Shown here: piece by piece, positions 45,300-58,611 of the stretch | How the letters are laid out: the number at the start of each line of letters is the position of its first letter | Position numbering within the stretch: the first letter of the stretch is position 1 | Program-made: the position numbers and the translations under genes | The notes under the pieces: model-generated | Told to the model about the DNA's origin: nothing | Database searches by the model: none | The model's input: only the letters and a program-made list of their open reading frames with translations | Assembly (NCBI GenBank): GCA_003290165.1 | Contig: QNQO01001855.1 | Location: forward strand, 1-64,000 | From: Berberis thunbergii | Taxonomy: Eukaryota > Streptophyta > Magnoliopsida > Ranunculales > Berberidaceae | DNA: 64,000 nt | Reading direction: 5' to 3'

Positions 45300-48200
45300 T
45301 TAACAACAAACTAATTGATGAAAATATGGATGTTCTAAAAGTGTCCAGAAACTCAAACAATTCATATGAAAGTTGAATTACACATCAATGAAGTTTCCTT
45401 TGGATTGAAAATAAAAATATCTCTTTGGACTTTGGCCTTCCTCACTGAATTCATATGAAAGCTGAAAATAAAATAACATGCACTTTTGAAGACAGTAACA
45501 TCAATCAGTTGCAGCACACAGACATTACAAAGTATACAACTTGAAAGGAACTCACTTCCATACTTCAAGTGTTCCACACAGGCCAATAAAACCTCACTTT
45601 TAAATAAATATCTTATTTGTTTTGATTTGAAGACCAGCCTAACTTAAATAAAATACAGAGAGAATAAACTGACGACATTGAAATGCATTGTACTATAAAT
45701 GTACACCCTCTGAATCATAATGTCCACATCCGATTACAGCAGTTCTCCTAACCTTCAATTCAATCCAACTGAGCAAAGAAGAAAACATATTAAACATTCA
45801 ATGGGTGGCTAAACATTCTAAATAAATAAAACAGATACCAGTGTCAATAACAAATTACAAGCAGAACATGGCTGGTGCCCCCAGGGTAATGATATCTCTC
45901 CCTTGAGGAAAAGAACGACAGAATATCAAAAAGGGCAGGACCAGGTTACAATGACAAAAGACTTTTCATTAAGTCTTTGGATTAAGTTACGAATTAAGCT
46001 ATATACCAAGAAAGAAACAGGAGAGTCTTCCTTCAATTATGAACTGCTTGACATTGAAGACATGTGGAAGTTTGTGATTCATGGTTATCACAGCATTGGA
46101 CTTCCACAAGAGCCCAACTCAAAAGGAATCTGATCACTTTTTTATGGTGGATTGCGAAGGGCTTATCTTCATTCACCAATCCCTCATTAGTTTGTTCTGC
46201 TTCTCAGAAATGTCATCTTTTAACAACATAAAGATGAATTATGTCATATTGATGTACAATGGGATAATGGATGGCCTCAGTACATTACAAAAACAAAGAA
46301 TCCATTTCTTAATAATTACTGATACTACAAGCTTCACTTATCAAGTTTTTTTAATATCCCAGAACACTTAACCAAACTAGGAAAGAAAAAAGGTAGCTTT
46401 GCATTAAACATCTCCCATGTTCTGTCTTTTCTTTCCAGTTTTGGTTTTCCATTTCGCCCCTAAAATTTTCTGATTCAAAAGACAAATGAAACTACCTGCA
46501 TCAAGAACTTGGGACTTGAAAACGAAGGAAGTTGCACAGTCCCATATCAAGAAGTGACCATGTCTCATGCATGACAAACAAATTTTGTTGGCAGCATGCT
46601 CACCAGGATAAGTTGCCATTTTGGGGTGTGCTCTTCTCAGAAGCCAACAAATGGGTTAAGTAGCCTATAGAAAATTTGGTGACTGGACCTAGCATTACAT
46701 GGTTGCATAATAACACACTCATTCCTTTCACTATTAGCTGTTTTATTTGCCATTTTATTTCTTTTTAAATCACAAATGGTCAATTCTTTTAGTTTGCTTC
46801 ACATTTTTGTATAAGACAGAGATAGATCTTAAATAAAGTATTTTGCAGCTAGAAGGAATGATGATTGTACTCATTATATGACTTTGAATATGATCATATC
46901 AACATCAATGCCATTAGAATGGTAAAAGGCACAAAGATGACAAAAAGAAAGCACAAAGAAATAAGAGTGAACTAGATGGGAGTGAATATTAAATCATCAT
47001 ACTGCATACATTAGCTAAAGTCGTGATGATGAAGTCACATGGAAAGGCAAACTATGGAGGATAAAAAAAAGATGTTGAAATAAACACAAGAGGATATACA
47101 ATTTTGAAAAGAAAAAGGATTGGGTCCATGCCTTGATGGAAATTTAAGCAGCAAAGAACTAAACATAAATAATTGGGGTATATCCATGCTACACATAAGA
47201 AGCAAATTACTACAACTCAATCTCTCTACTTTTGCAAAAGAAAAGGATTGATTCAAACATGGGATTGCAACATAAAGCCCAAATATTTGGTTTACTCATA
47301 TTTCGTTTTGTAGACAGTAAACCAAATATTTCACTTTGTGGACAGTACCTCTAAACCTCCACAAATACGGATTAAAAAAATTGAAGAAAAAACAAACTGA
47401 AAAGCCCAAAAATAAAGAGAAGCACGTCTATTACTACTACTAGTCACCAAGTGTTGCATAGAGGATGAAGAAGACGAGTCTGGGTATCATTAGTTCATAA
47501 AGAGTTTATATAGGACAGACGAGTTAGGGTTAGGGCTTCTTTCTCCCCATTATTATGCACATTAAATGTGAAAATGAAATGCACTTATACAGGCAACCCT
47601 TTTAGAGTTTTTGTATACAGGCAACATGCACATAAGAGACCAACAAGTTGATAGTTGGTTACTCCCTATGGTCGACCAAGTTTGCTCAACCCCATGTGAA
47701 CCTCTCTTTCATACATAATTATATGTTCTGGCCCCAATAACCACATACAACAATTGTAGGAAGACTGCTCCAACTAGGCAACAAATCACAACTTAACTCA
47801 CCTCCCATTGCCACATTTAAAACTATTAAAATAGATCATGAACTGGCAAATGGACATCTAACCAACATCCATCAAATCCACATCTACATCATCAACCTAC
47901 CCTATAGCATTAATTAATCGGTTTATCAAGTGTTGGAATTTCAGTTAATGGAAAATTTATGACATCATTAATCAGGATTTTTTCAAACCACTTGGAGGGA
48001 ACCAATCATAATAAAACACACTTCAAATAACACTAATTGTGTAAGAACTAAGAAGTTGGCTCCATAAACAATTTTTTCTCATAGAAGGAAAAGGAACAAT
48101 AGGAATCCTTACTGAAAGATAGACTCGTTCTGCTACCAAATGGTTATCTTTTACTCTGCAGACCTACACGTAACCACAAGTTACATAAAGTCACGACAAT

Positions 48201-49880
48201 TTTCAATTGGATATCACTAAAAAAAACTTACAGGTTATCAAACTCAGTTATAAAGCTTTCAAACCACCTAACCTCATTATGCAAATAGATAGACTTCAGA
48301 AACCATGTATTAACAGAAGCATATATTAACACTTTACGACTGAAGTTGACAAATTATGAGATGGTTGACTTTGAAATACTAACAAATATAACAAAAAAAA
48401 ACTTTGCCAAGGGATACCTAATATCTCATAAAGTAATGAAATGCATACAATTGAACTCTAATAATAAGCTTACCCTGTTAAGAAATTCAAAACCCACGTC
48501 ATTCTTCATAAGTTCCAAACTTGGAACTATATATTCTTTGGAAGAACTACTAACAAGCATACAATCAGGAAATGAAGCTTCATGCTGCACAAAGTATCAA
48601 AAAAATTTATATAAAGAACATATTTATAGTATAAAAGTTCCAAGTATTAAAATGACTTATTAAATACACATTAGAAAATAATGTTAACAAACCTCATTTG
48701 CCAAGATCATAAGTTCATCAACATCTTTAACCAGGAACCATCCACTATTGCAAGCATTCTACCCATGCAAACAAAAGAACAACATCATGTCATATTACGA
48801 ACAACATCATGTCATATTACTTTAATGCAGTGGTCTTGGAAATGGGTTAAAAGAACACACGGAAGCCCCCAACAAAATCATGAAGGTGTTAAGAAAAAGG
48901 CTTTAGCTTAATCTACATGAAAAAATAAAACACAAAAAGTCAGGCTGACATGGAGTGAGTTAAGGCATTTCAATTCCCTTTTATTTCAAGGAAATAGAGG
49001 AATAAGCCTCGCGAGCATGCGCATTGGAAACATTCGGATCACCTACGTTGTAATCAAATGCTAGCAACGAGAACTCTAACTTCTTAGTTGCTTGATAGCT
49101 TATTATGAACAAATACAATAAAAACCTAGCAACTACTTATGTGAAACGAAAAGTACAAGTAAACATCTGATTAACTGATTTCAAGGACTGGCAGATAGAA
49201 TCAAATGTTTGATATAATAGCATCACAAAGGCATTGCAACCTTATTTCTCAATAGCCTCAACATATAAATTGGCACCTTAAGCACTAGTAGTTGAAATTT
49301 GCAAAAGGGAGTATGCAGTTTCTTGTAACTCTAAACTTATTTGGAAGAGATTCACATGCTTTTGCAATACTTAGTAAAGATTCAAAGAGTAAAACACATA
49401 AAAAAAACTTGCAATGGCAATTCAATATACCATCAAACTTCTACCACCAGTTCATTTGCAACAAGGAATAAACACAAACCCTGTTCAATAATTTAGAGGA
49501 CTGGCCTAGCATGAAGTCAAAATCATTTTTCCCAATCATGGTGGGAACCTAGGCACATAACACATTCAAGTATAATAATATGAACCAATGAATAAACACA
49601 AAATAATTAAGTGATTGTTTTTTATCGATTCTTACCTCCTCAATACCAAAATCAACCACCTTCTCCTCAAGAGAGCTGACATTGTCAACAATGAACTTGT
49701 TGGGGAGAGTAATGCTAGATTAAAACTTAGTAAAATCACGAGCAAATTAAAGATGCCCAAATCTAAAACTCAGCAACATCAATGAAGTTGAAGATACACA
49801 GATCTAAATTATTAACCAAACAACATAAATGCTCAACCTTAGATCGAGAAATGTTGATCAAATGGAAGATCTAGCTTACC
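45300..49880. other. CACTA-3 interior without an identified gene
   Basis: AT-rich sequence with exon-like minus-strand pieces that I cannot name: 49690-49630 (NKFIVDNVSSLEEKVVDFGI), 49555-49480 (GKNDFDFMLGQSSKLLN), 48770-48695 (WFLVKDVDELMILAN) and 48590-48480 (CMLVSSSKEYIVPSLELMKN). Their order and spacing on the leader strand suggest one more captured multi-exon gene. An open stretch at 46404-46619 (minus) is also unidentified. Confidence 0.35.
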
Positions 49881-51384
49881 CATCATGAGAGTAGACGATG
49901 AATTTTAGTTGTTCTTGAAGGAATTGAAAGCAGTGGAAGTGTTGATGCAATCATTGTTGTTATTGCTGAGCTCTGGCGCTGCCACCACCCACAAGAGAGC
50001 CCAAAACACCAGGAAGTTGAAGATTTCCATCTTTTCTTCTTCTTTAGATCGATTGATCCAAAGAACAGAGTGGCTATGTTAAATGGGTTTGTGCTCTCTC
50101 TGTTTCTAGATTTCCCTCGCTCTCTCCATAGAGCTCTCACTCCCTAGATCTGGATCTAGATCTCTCAATCTATCTTTCTTCCTGGATCTCCCACCATCTC
50201 TCGTTCTCCTTAGATCTCCCTCTCTTTAAACTAAACATGCTAATTGGTTAGCTCTATTACACATAAACAGATACACAAATGAATGAACTATTTTTTCAAT
50301 AAATAATTACCTCTCCTTGGCGAATGACAAGATTTACACCCTTGGGAATCTGTTGTTTTGACTCTATAATCACAACACTCAGATCCTTAACTTGGAGCAG
50401 AACTTGTGGAGAAGACTCATCTCCTTTACCACTGTCGTTGTCTGTGGGAGAAAGGGCAGGTGCAGAATCGACCGCAAAGAGAGAGATGAAAATCTTCAGA
50501 TGCAGGAGGCTTAACCTTGAACTTCATTGAGAGAGATGGAGAGACTGAATTTGATTCAGAAGATCGATAGAGATGGAGAGAGTGAAGCAGTAGCGTTTTT
50601 TATTATTTGCTCACACAAACCAAAAATGAAACCGCGTCCGTGAATTTCAATCCCGCCTTTCTTTTTTAAGTTCCCGCGCGCTCGATCCTTTGGTTTCTAG
50701 CGTTTTCAGTTTTAATTGTCCATGAATGCAGTCAACCATAGCACTTTGGACAAAAACGCTATAAACATATGCTATAAATGAGGATTTTTCTTGTAGTGAA
50801 AACTGGCTAGATAGCAAAAAACGAGTGACCCTGAAGTTTACCGTTTACTTGGAGAAGTCAAGTACAAGCTCAAGGATTTTGAAGGAAGTGCTGCTGCATT
50901 CAAGAGTTCTGCATCTGTCAGTAATTACAGTATTTGAGTTACTATCGTTTGATACTTGAATCAAGTTGAAATACTCAATATCCAAACAATTGTTTTAGTC
51001 TCGTGTTTTTCCAGAACTTACATCCTAAGGCATGGAGTTATTTGTTGTCATTGATGTTAGTACTAAAGGATAACTATTTTGTATATGATGTCATAAGCAA
51101 GGATTTCCAAAAACGGATCATTTTTTTTTGGAAGAAAAAAAACTTGTTTCTGACTTATATTCTTTTTGTCTATGTCGATGCATATTCTACTTTTTGCTTT
51201 GTCTTTTGCCTGAAATGTCTTTCGATTTCTAACAAGTGATCGACTGAAACTATTGATTTTGAAGTCCTACGCGGCCTTACGAATGCATTACTTGCTGCTA
51301 AGAAGCCCGATGAGGTCTGTTATCAGGCTTGTGGGATTCATATAGTCTTGAATTGCTTCACCGTTTTGTCAAATATTTTCATTT

Positions 51385-52539
51385 AGATCCATGTCTGAAT
51401 GATAAAGCACTTGTCCGCCATCTTGCTGCTTGTGAAACTATGGGACAAAACTGGAACACTGACTACAAACCACATGGCTGTTGTGAAAGTTTGCGTGTGT
51501 GAGACTATTAAGGAAATCAATAGCTCCTCTGATGTTACTAGCATGTTCTCAGAAATCCCGGATTCTACTGTGAAAGTGCTTGTTCAATCAATATTCAATA
51601 ACACCGGGGGAGAGATTGTCGTTAACAAAGATGGAAAAATGGAAATTCTGGGAACACCAACTGAGACTGCTCTGCTGGAATTTGGCTTGTCACTTCGTGG
51701 AGAATTTACGACTGTACGTCAAGCATCAAAACTTGTAAAAGTTGAGCCATTCAATTCTGAGAAGAAAAGAATGGGTGTAGTGCTTGAGCTTCCTGAAGGA
51801 GGTTTTCGAGCCCATTGTAAAGGTGCTTCGGAAATAATTTTAGGTGCTTGTGAAAAGTTTGTGAACTCGAAAGGTGAGGTTGTTCCACTTGATGAAGAAT
51901 CTATCAAATATCTCCAAGATACAATTGAAAATTTTGCTCATGAAGCACTTCGGACTTTATGCCTTGGTTATATGGAAACAGAGAAAGAGTTCTCTGAAGC
52001 CAATCCTATACCACTTAATGGGTACACTTGTTTAGGGATTGTGGGTATCAAGGATCCTCTTCGTCCAGGCATCAAGGAATCCGTTGCAGTCTGTAGATCA
52101 GCTGGAATTACCGTGCGGATGGTTACAGGAGACAACATAAACACTACAAAGGCAATTGCTAGGGAATGTGGTATCCTTACTGATGACGGTATAGCCATTG
52201 AAGGTCCTGTGTTTCGAGCAAAGAGTTTGGAAGAATTGCAAGAAATCAAACCAAAATTACAGGTTGGGTTTTCCTAATGAGTGGCATTATCTTCTATCTA
52301 CAATATACTTGCTACTGGGAAAAATCCTGTCAGCTGACATAATCTTTTTTTTTTTTCGATGATAATTTATGTTGCTTCAGGTGATGGCTTGATCTTCACC
52401 ACTAGATAAACATACTTTGGTAAGACACTTGAAAACCATGTATGGGGAAGTTGTTGCAGTGACTGGTGACGGTACTAATGATGCTCCAGCTCTTCATGAA
52501 GCAGACATCGGACTTGCAATGGGCATTGCTGGAACTGAG
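51385..52539 (+). pseudogene. Autoinhibited Ca2+-ATPase (ACA) fragment, inactivated
   Basis: P-type IIB Ca2+-ATPase cytoplasmic domain. It begins LNDKALVRHLAACETM, then loses about 23 bp (the SATTICS segment) and resumes in another frame at the phosphorylation motif DKTGTLTTNH (Asp codon 51444-51446). The nucleotide-binding domain follows (CKGASE; VKVEPFNSEKKRMGVV) up to IKPKLQ with a GT donor (52262). The next exon (52382-52539) encodes VMA, a TGA stop where Arg is expected, [10 protein letters not shown], and the hinge [20 protein letters not shown]. All N-terminal and C-terminal membrane helices are missing. It is similar to plant ACA1/ACA2/ACA7-type pumps. Confidence 0.9.
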
Positions 52540-52563
52540 GTGATAATCCTTTCGATTTCATGT

Positions 52564-53220
52564 ATTTCCAACAATAGATGATTACCTATGAAAACTGAGC
52601 AAGAGAAATACATGGCATGAAATGTTGGTCAAAAGCATCAGCCTGAAAACACGACATCAGCTGAGAAGATAAATCTCAACGGGATACTTGGATGACGATA
52701 AGATATATAGAGGGTCAACTCTCAAACTTGTCCTATCCATCCCTAAACGATTCATGTTTTTCTACTAACACTTTCAGTTTGTTCTGTTAGTATTTCAAAT
52801 CGTGAACTCATTCGTTCCTTTTTTCCTACCATGTCTTGGACACTTTCAGTTTTTCCTGCTTGGTACAAGGAGAAAGTCTATCCTGCAAATAAGGTAATGT
52901 TAATTTCAAGATAACATTCTTTTATTGATCATATCATACGTAGAGGAAACATACGCTCAGATATGCGGTGTTGCTGCTTGGAGACTGTCCATGCTAAATG
53001 ACCAAAAGAAACAGCCACCATCTTCATTCATCTGCACATCCAACTGCTGATGTTTTCATTAACTTTGCTTCGTTCAAAAGGTTAGTGCCTTTTTTCATAC
53101 TAGTGCACTGAACTGGATTACAAAATTTGTTATACTAGTGCGCTGAACTGAATTCTACTACTCTGCAGACTCCAACAAGCCCCTACCACCTTTAAATCAC
53201 ATCGACCGTAATCACTGTTC
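52564..53220. other. Intervening sequence, no gene recognised
   Basis: One short exon-like piece (52848-52892, FPAWYKEKVYPANK, followed by a GTAATG donor) is open but unidentified. The rest is AT-rich intron-like sequence between the Ca-ATPase and receptor-kinase fragments. Confidence 0.4.
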
Positions 53221-54254
53221 ATCATTTCAGCTCCCATGCACCTAATTAAGGATATCCAAAATTTCCAAATCCTTCCATGGGCTTCTGTGTTTGGCCTACA
53301 CTGGCAGCTTAATCCTTTCTGTGATAAATGTCACAAAGACAAAGGTCATTGTGAACATGTCTGCGGAAATAACATGTGTTTATGAAGAAAAAGGTAATTG
53401 TGAAAAGATCAATAGAACTGACCAATGTTTGAGAAAAGGTAAAGATTAATAATATAGTCTGTTTCCTTTTATTAATTACAACATAATTGAGGTTTTCCTG
53501 CTAACATTTATGTCATTCCTTCTTGTCTTACTCCAACTTGAACAACCATCAGATGATTTAGTAGTGACAGCATATAAGAGATGGGCACGCAGCAGTGTTT
53601 ACTGTTTAAATTCATGGAAATGCGTATATTTTTATTGACACTGTTTTGAGTATTTAAATAATAGATTCCAACTAATATACATGCGTGGACGATTTTGTTT
53701 AGAATTTCCAGTAAACTGACCTTGTTTCATTTATGGTTATGCTGCAGGGAAAAAGCATACAGGGAGGAAGATTGCAATAGGTATGATACCTATAAGGCCC
53801 GTCCTTACTCTGCTTCGCTCTGAATTTTGTATTTAACATTTATCTACTTACTCCAATGACGTTTAGTGGGCAATCTTCCAGCACTATGCATAACTCTTGG
53901 ACTGAGAAAATTTCTATACTAACTACATTGCCTATTTATAGGTGTCGGTACAGGTGCTGGGGTAATCCTTATGGCATGTATCTTCTACCTCATCCGGCGC
54001 TGCAGGAAACTCCTTTCAAAGTCTTCAGCTCTTATATCCCGAGATATCACTCCTGATTCCTCTTCGAAGCCAGACCTTGAGAACGGTGGCTCCTGCTTCC
54101 AGACCCCAATCTTCAGCTACGATGAGCTTGAAGAAGCCACAAACAATTTTGATTCCTCTAAAGAGCTAGGAGACGGTGGCTTCGGTACTGTATATCATGG
54201 TAAGATAAATGATTTATTTGTGTTCCATTCATGGATCGGTCTCTTCATTCTTTC

Positions 54255-54299
54255 TGTTTCGCCTTATTGCGGAAGCGGGTAGACACCAACAATTGCACA
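54255..54299 (+). repeat. 45-bp inverted terminal repeat, left (in place of the 5' LTR)
   Basis: Starts TGTTTCGCCTTATTGCGG and ends AATTGCACA. It is the reverse complement of 59163-59207 except for one base. It has its own TG..CA ends and is followed after two bases by the PBS. Confidence 0.92.
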
Positions 54300-54301
54300 A
54301 T

Positions 54302-54313
54302 TGGTATCAGAGC
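54302..54313 (+). other. Primer-binding site of Copia-2
   Basis: TGGTATCAGAGC, complementary to plant initiator methionine tRNA. Confidence 0.9.
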
Positions 54314-54457
54314 ACTAAGGGAAATTGATCTTGAATTGTTCTACTCAAGATTGTGAATATTCAAAAGTGCTAGAATTTGTTTGTGCACAAGTTGTTTGAA
54401 AAAAAAAAAAAATCTTAGTGAAGCTTCTTGTCTAGAAAGTCACAGGTTTTGTTTGCA

Positions 54458-57400
54458 ATGACATCCAAGGTGAGCAAGGCACATGTGGGGAAATATGAAA
54501 TCGAGAAATTTAATGGTAAGAACGATTTCGGATATTGGAGAATACAAATGAAGAATTTGCTTATTTCTCAGAAATTACACAAGGCATTACTAGGGAAGGA
54601 TAAAAAGGCAGAAACCATGTCAGATGATGAATGGGAAGAATTGGATTTGGAGGCGCGTGCTGCTATTTGCTTGTGTCTGGATAGAGACATAGTTTTTTTA
54701 GTTAATGAAGAGACTACGGCAGCTGATGTTTGGTTGAAGCTTGAGTCACAGTTTATGACTAAAACATTATCAAACAGGTTACACTTGAAAACCCAATTGT
54801 ACAGACTAGCAATGGATGAGGGCACTCCAATTGGTGATCATATCGCCAAGTTTACACGGATTATCTCAAATTTGAGAGATGTGGATGTGAAGATTGAGGA
54901 TGAAGACCAAGCAATTATATTGCTTTACTCCTTGCCGCAGTCATATGAAAATCTTGTACAAACAATTTTGTTTGGGAAAGATGAACTTACATTTGATGAA
55001 ACTACCGGTGCACTCTTGTCCAATGAGATTCGGAAGAAAACTTCATCAAATGGTAATGGGAAAGATCAAGCTGAAGGGTTGGTTGTTAGAGGAAGGTCTC
55101 AAGTGAAATCATCTTCAAATAGTGGAAAATCTAGATCAAAGTCTAGAGGTCCACAATGTCACAAATGTAGAGAGTGGGGGCATATTAGAAAAAATTGTCC
55201 AAATCAAGGTAAGAGTAATCATGATAACAGTTAGAAGGGCAAGAAAAAACAAGATAAGGGTGATACTAGTGAAGCAAGTTATGCATCTAGTATGGAAAAG
55301 GATGAAGAATGTTATTCAGTTGCGGGTGAAAACACAAAAATCTCTGGGAGATGGCTCCTTGACTCTGGGTGTTCTTACCATATGTGCCCAAACAGGGAGT
55401 GGTTCACTACCTATGAGCACATTGATGGTGGTACTGTTCTAATGGGTAATGATTACGCTTGCAAGACAGTTGGAATTGGAACAATGAGGATTAAGATGTA
55501 TAATGGTGTTGTGAGAACCTTAACTGATGTGCGGCATGTCCCAGCCTTGAAAAAGAATCTTATCTCGCTTGGTGTTTAAGACTCCAATGGTTGTAAGTTT
55601 ACAGCGGTAGGTGGAGTTTTAAAGGTTGTCCGTGGGTCTTTGGTTGTCATGAAAGGGATCAAACAAGGTAACTTGTACACCTTGATGGGTAACACGGTAA
55701 CAGGAAATGTGGCAGTGGGAACTTCTTCATCGGAAAGCACTAGGTTATGGCACATGTGACTTGGGCATATGACAGAAAAAGGATTGTCTCTACTGAGCAA
55801 GCAAGGGTTACTGAAGGGTATGCAGAAACCGACTATGGAGTTTTGCGAGCATTGTGTATATGGAAAACAATGCAGGGTAAAATTCAATACAAGCAAGCAC
55901 AGGAGCAAAGGTATTCTAGACTATGTGCATACAGATGTGTGGGGACCAGCGAAGGTCGCCTCTAAGGGAGGTTCCAGGTACTTTGTCTCCTTCATTGATG
56001 ATTATTCCCGTTACACATGGGTATATTTTTTGAAGTCCAAGAATGAAGTATTTGAGACATTTAAAAGGTGGAGAGCAATGGTTGAGAATAGAACTGGAAT
56101 AAAGGTGAAGACTTTGAGGTCTGATAATGGTACCGAGTATACTGAGGGTACTTTCAAACAGTTTTGTGATCAGGAAGGAATTGTTCGACATTGGACTGTT
56201 AGAAACACGCCACAACAAAATGGAGTTGCTGAGAGATTGAACCGTACTATGCTTGAAAGAGCTAGGTGTATGCGCTCCAATGCTTGTCTTGGCAGAGAAT
56301 GGTGGGCTGAATCAATAGCCACCGCGTGTTTCTTGATTAATAGATCGCCGCATTCTACATTAGACTGCAAAACACCTTATGAGGTGTGGTCAGGTGAACA
56401 TGTTGATTACAGTGTATTGAAAGTTTTCGGTTGTATTGCCTACCATGTGAAAGAAAATAAGCTTGATGCTAGGGCTAAGAAGGCCATTTTCTTGGGGTAT
56501 GCAAAAGGCGTGAAGGGTTATCGTCTATGGTGTTTAGAGGATAATAAATTTGTGATCAATCGAGATGTTACATTTGATGAGAATTCCTTGTTAGCTTGTA
56601 CTAAAGCTAAGGAGTTGGTTGATAGTGGTGGTGAATCTAGTAACACTCAGAAAGTGGAAGTTGAAGCGTCTGTGGATGCAGCAGATGAACAAGTGGTTGA
56701 AGCAGGCACACATGATCTGAATTATGAGCCCGAAGACCATGAGGAACAACAACCAGTTGAAGATAATCAATCCCAGCAGCAACCTTTGGCCTTAACTAGG
56801 TCAAAACGATCGGTTAAGCAAGTTCAAAAATTTGGCTTTGAAGAACCGTTGAAGCACTATGGTCAGTTGAATACAGTTGATTTGGTTGCATATGCACTCT
56901 CTATGGAAGATGATGAGCCAACTACTTACAAGCAGGCTGCTCGTCATTCAGATAGTCAGAGTTGGTTAGTAGCTATGCAGGGTGAGATGTAGTCTCTCCA
57001 GAAGAACCATACTTGGGATCTAGTGTCGTTGTCTAATGGAAGGAAAGCAATTGGCTGCAAGTGGGTGTTTAAGAAGAAACAGACTACTCTAGAGTCTGGT
57101 ACTCAGTTCAAGGCAAGATTAGTAGCTAAAGGTTTTGCTCAGAGGGAAGGCGTTGACTACAATGAGATATTTTTGCCTGTGGTAAAACACACTTCTATTC
57201 TTGTGTTGTTGAGCTTGGTAGCTCATGGTGACCTTGAGCTTGAACAACTTGATGTGAAAACAGCTTTCTTGCATGGAGACTTAGAGGAGGAAATTTATAT
57301 GCATCAGCCGGAAGGTTTTAAGGTTGTTGGAAAAGAAGACCATGTTTGTCGTTTGAGGAGATCACTTTATGGGTTAAAGCAGTCACCTAGGCAGTGGTAC

Positions 57401-58474
57401 AAACGGTTTGACACTTTTATGTTGAAACATGGGTTCACACGAAGTAAGTATGATTGTTGTGTTTACTTGAAAAAACTTCGTAGTGGCGATTTTATTTATC
57501 TTTTGCTCTATGTTGACGATATGCTCATTGCTTGTAAGAGTATGGTGGAGATAAATAAATTGAAGTCTCAACTTGCTTCTGAGTTTGAGATGAAGGATAT
57601 GGGTGCTGCAAGGAAAATACTTGGTATGGAGATAAGAAGAGAAAGGGAGAATAAAAAATTATTTCTTTCACAGAAGGGGTACCTTGAGAAGGTCATATCA
57701 CGGTTTGGCATGGAAAACGCAAAGCCGGTTATTTCTCCTTTGGCTTCACATTTTAGACTTTCTCGAAAGTTATCTCCAGTCACAGTGGAAGAAAAGGAAT
57801 ACATGTTGCATGTTCCTTATGCTAGTGCAGTTGGCAGTTTAATGTATGCTATGGTGTGTACACGCCCTGACATTTCACAGGCTGTTAGTGTTGTGAGCAG
57901 GTATATGGAAAACCCTGGGAAGAAACATTGGGAGGCAGTGAAATGGATGCTTAGGTACTTAAAAGGTACCTTGGATGTGGGTTTGGACTTCGGTGGAGAT
58001 TCATGTCAGGTTCGTGGGTTTGTTGATTCTGATTATGCTGGTGATCTAGATAGACGAAGATCTACTACTGGTTACGTATTTCAGATATACGGTGCTCCGG
58101 TTAGTTAGAGATCTATGCTTCAGGATACAGTGGCTCTCTCTACTACAGAGGCAGAGTATATGGCATTGACAGAAGGTGTAAAAGAAGCATTGTGGCTTCA
58201 AGGTCTTGTAAATGACTTGGGTGTGGAACAAGATAGTGTTGAGGTTCTCTATGACAGTCAGAGTGTCATCCACTTGGCTAAAAATCAGGTTCATCACGCA
58301 AGGACTAAGCATATTGACGTCCGATATCACTTTGTTCGAGATGTAATTGAGGATGGTGATGTGTCTTTGGTGAAAGTACACACAAAAGAGAACCCTGCTG
58401 ATATGTTGACAAAGGTTGTTCCTGGAGTTAAGTTCCAACATTGTTTGGACTTACTCCACATTAACTCATGTTGA
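54458..58474 (+). pseudogene. Copia-2 gag-pol polyprotein, one frame with five stops
   Basis: A single reading frame starts at ATG 54458 and ends at 58474. Order: gag (KYEIEKFNGKNDFGYWRIQM), CCHC knuckle (CHKCREWGHIRKNC), protease ([11 protein letters not shown]), preintegrase and integrase (HTDVWGPAK.., RSDNGTEY, NTPQQNGVAERLNRT), RT (CKWVFKKK; SLYGLKQSPRQW; YVDD at 57509-57520) and RNase H (STTEAEYMAL; ARTKHIDVRYH). I see no frameshift, only in-frame stops near 55232, 55577, 55757, 56990 and 58106. Several fit single C-to-T or G-to-A changes (for example Arg CGA to TGA, Trp TGG to TAG), as expected of methylated, silenced copies. Confidence 0.92.
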
Positions 58475-58611
58475 TTGAGGGCCCTTTGGGGCGTTGCCCT
58501 TCGGGGCGGTTTCGTGAGGTGACAAAGCTATGATGGAGTGTTGATCAGTTTATTCTTATGCCTTGTTTCGGCTCATTTTTTCCTAATAAAAAATTTGCCG
58601 AGGTGGAGAAT

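Larger units (their letters stand above)
44307..50798 (-). mobile_element. CACTA-3: 6.5-kb non-autonomous CACTA transposon
   Basis: Ends CACTACAAAAAAAGCC / GGATTTTTCTTGTAGTG and a 3-bp duplication AAA (44304-44306, 50799-50801). The left side has a dense array of TAGCGTTTTAAAAACGCTA units (44325-44580) and the inverted conserved tail (44585-44620). The right side has a few such units (50595-50780) and the CT/GA-rich leader. The element is therefore oriented on the minus strand. It carries SLU7 exons in the same direction. It sits in an intron of the TPR gene fragment. Confidence 0.88.
42720..51314 (+). pseudogene. Tetratricopeptide-repeat protein gene fragment, five exons, split by CACTA-3
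   Basis: Exons with AG/GT borders: 42720-42789 (EAIVVEDTLTEDEKSALK), 43354-43416 (TRLQQYKAALCMSPTDPAAL), 44150-44221 (GATVALSELGEYSRAASLLE), 50815-50916 (SDPEVYRLLGEVKYKLKDFE, GSAAAFKSSAS) and one ending at 51314 (DFEVLRGLTNALLAAKKPDE). Together they form TPR helices like those of an uncharacterised, probably plastid-targeted plant TPR family. I see no clear start exon and no continuation after KKPDE, where Ca-ATPase sequence begins. CACTA-3 lies in the intron before the fourth exon and leaves the acceptor intact. An extra exon-like piece at 42977-43080 (ETEKGGKLSAMKSKLWFGCA) may belong here. It could be a truncated host gene or a captured fragment. Confidence 0.65.
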
